From assembly GCA_025355745.1 (NCBI GenBank), contig JANXZA010000264.1, positions 1-33,667 on the forward strand: 33,667 nt of DNA. Reading direction: 5' to 3'. The notes below the pieces were generated by a model. It made no database searches. It worked only from the letters and a program-made list of their open reading frames with translations, and was not told the DNA's origin. Each line of letters starts with the position of its first letter. Position 1 is the first letter of the stretch. Shown here one piece after another: positions 33,458 through 33,667 of this stretch. The DNA is from Rhizobacter sp. (GTDB taxonomy: Bacteria; Pseudomonadota; Gammaproteobacteria; Burkholderiales; Burkholderiaceae_C). Position numbers and translations under genes: made by a program.

Positions 33458-33667
33458 ATGACCTACCTGCCCACGTTCTACCGCACCGCGCTGCGCGCAT
33501 CCACCGCTGCAGCCTCCATCGCCCTTGCCGCTTGCGGCATGGCACCGATGGCCGACAAGGCGCCGATGGTGTCGGCCGACAGCGCCGCCTTCACGGCCGC
33601 CCTGTCAGGCGGTGCCGAAGTCCCGGCCAACAGCAGTGCCGGCTCGGGCACGCTCGATGCCACGTTG
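33458..33667 (+). CDS. CHRD-domain lipoprotein, N-terminal part
   Basis: The first 70 codons of a gene cut by the window end. An N-terminal signal of the lipoprotein type is visible (TAAASIALAAC with the lipobox cysteine, then GMAPM), so the product is exported and lipid-anchored. From about residue 46 the sequence FTAALSGGAEVPANSSAGSG is the beginning of a CHRD domain, a beta fold of unknown role in bacteria. The ATG at 33458 lies after a short, poor ribosome-binding site. It does not look related to nitrile or amide use. Confidence 0.75.
   Translation, partial: MTYLPTFYRTALRASTAAASIALAACGMAPMADKAPMVSADSAAFTAALSGGAEVPANSSAGSGTLDATL

Overview
The window is GC-rich, tightly packed DNA, most likely from a betaproteobacterium of the order Burkholderiales. 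That placement is inferred from base composition, gene families and the many 4-nt start/stop overlaps; no rRNA or tRNA gene is present to confirm it. Almost everything belongs to one accessory island for using nitriles and amides and for supplying the cobalt this chemistry needs. Nearly all genes from 249 to 30865 lie on the minus strand.

Reading along the minus strand from high to low coordinates, the first block (31.4 to 25.2 kb) is an aliphatic amidase module: amiE, then a MoxR-type AAA ATPase, a large VWA protein and a tubulin/FtsZ-like GTPase (Tub3). The amide-responsive regulators amiC-amiR are transcribed away from amiE. The second block (24.6 to 18.8 kb) is a metal or siderophore uptake operon (TonB receptor, ABC ATPase, binding protein, permease) with a Fur-family regulator gene beside it. 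The third block (18.7 to 15.95 kb) is a cobalt-type nitrile hydratase in which the beta subunit is split into two genes, followed by its accessory protein and a CobW GTPase. The fourth block (15.9 to 3.7 kb) is a likely single long operon: Tub2, a small unknown protein, Tub1, a second MoxR/VWA pair, a second CobW GTPase, a NiCoT cobalt/nickel permease, a peroxiredoxin, a TonB receptor and two thioredoxin-like [2Fe-2S] ferredoxins. The last block (3.6 to 0.2 kb) has a MarR regulator, a cytoplasmic AmiC-like sensor and an amidase-signature-family amidase broken by two compensating frameshifts. The window edges hold an SDR fragment on the left and a CHRD-domain lipoprotein on the right.

The most unusual element is a module of MoxR ATPase, VWA protein and tubulin-like GTPase. 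It occurs twice, once with nitrile hydratase and once with aliphatic amidase, and there are three tubulin-like paralogues. I infer that it acts as an assembly, metal-loading or scaffolding machine for these enzymes; the sequence does not prove this. Regulation appears to be shared. The amiE leader and the Tub2 leader each carry two small hexaloop hairpins, the second of which overlaps the 5' arm of an intrinsic terminator. This is the arrangement expected of an ANTAR (AmiR) antitermination target. A short motif close to TACTTTCCAA recurs in the promoter regions of at least five transcription units of the island.
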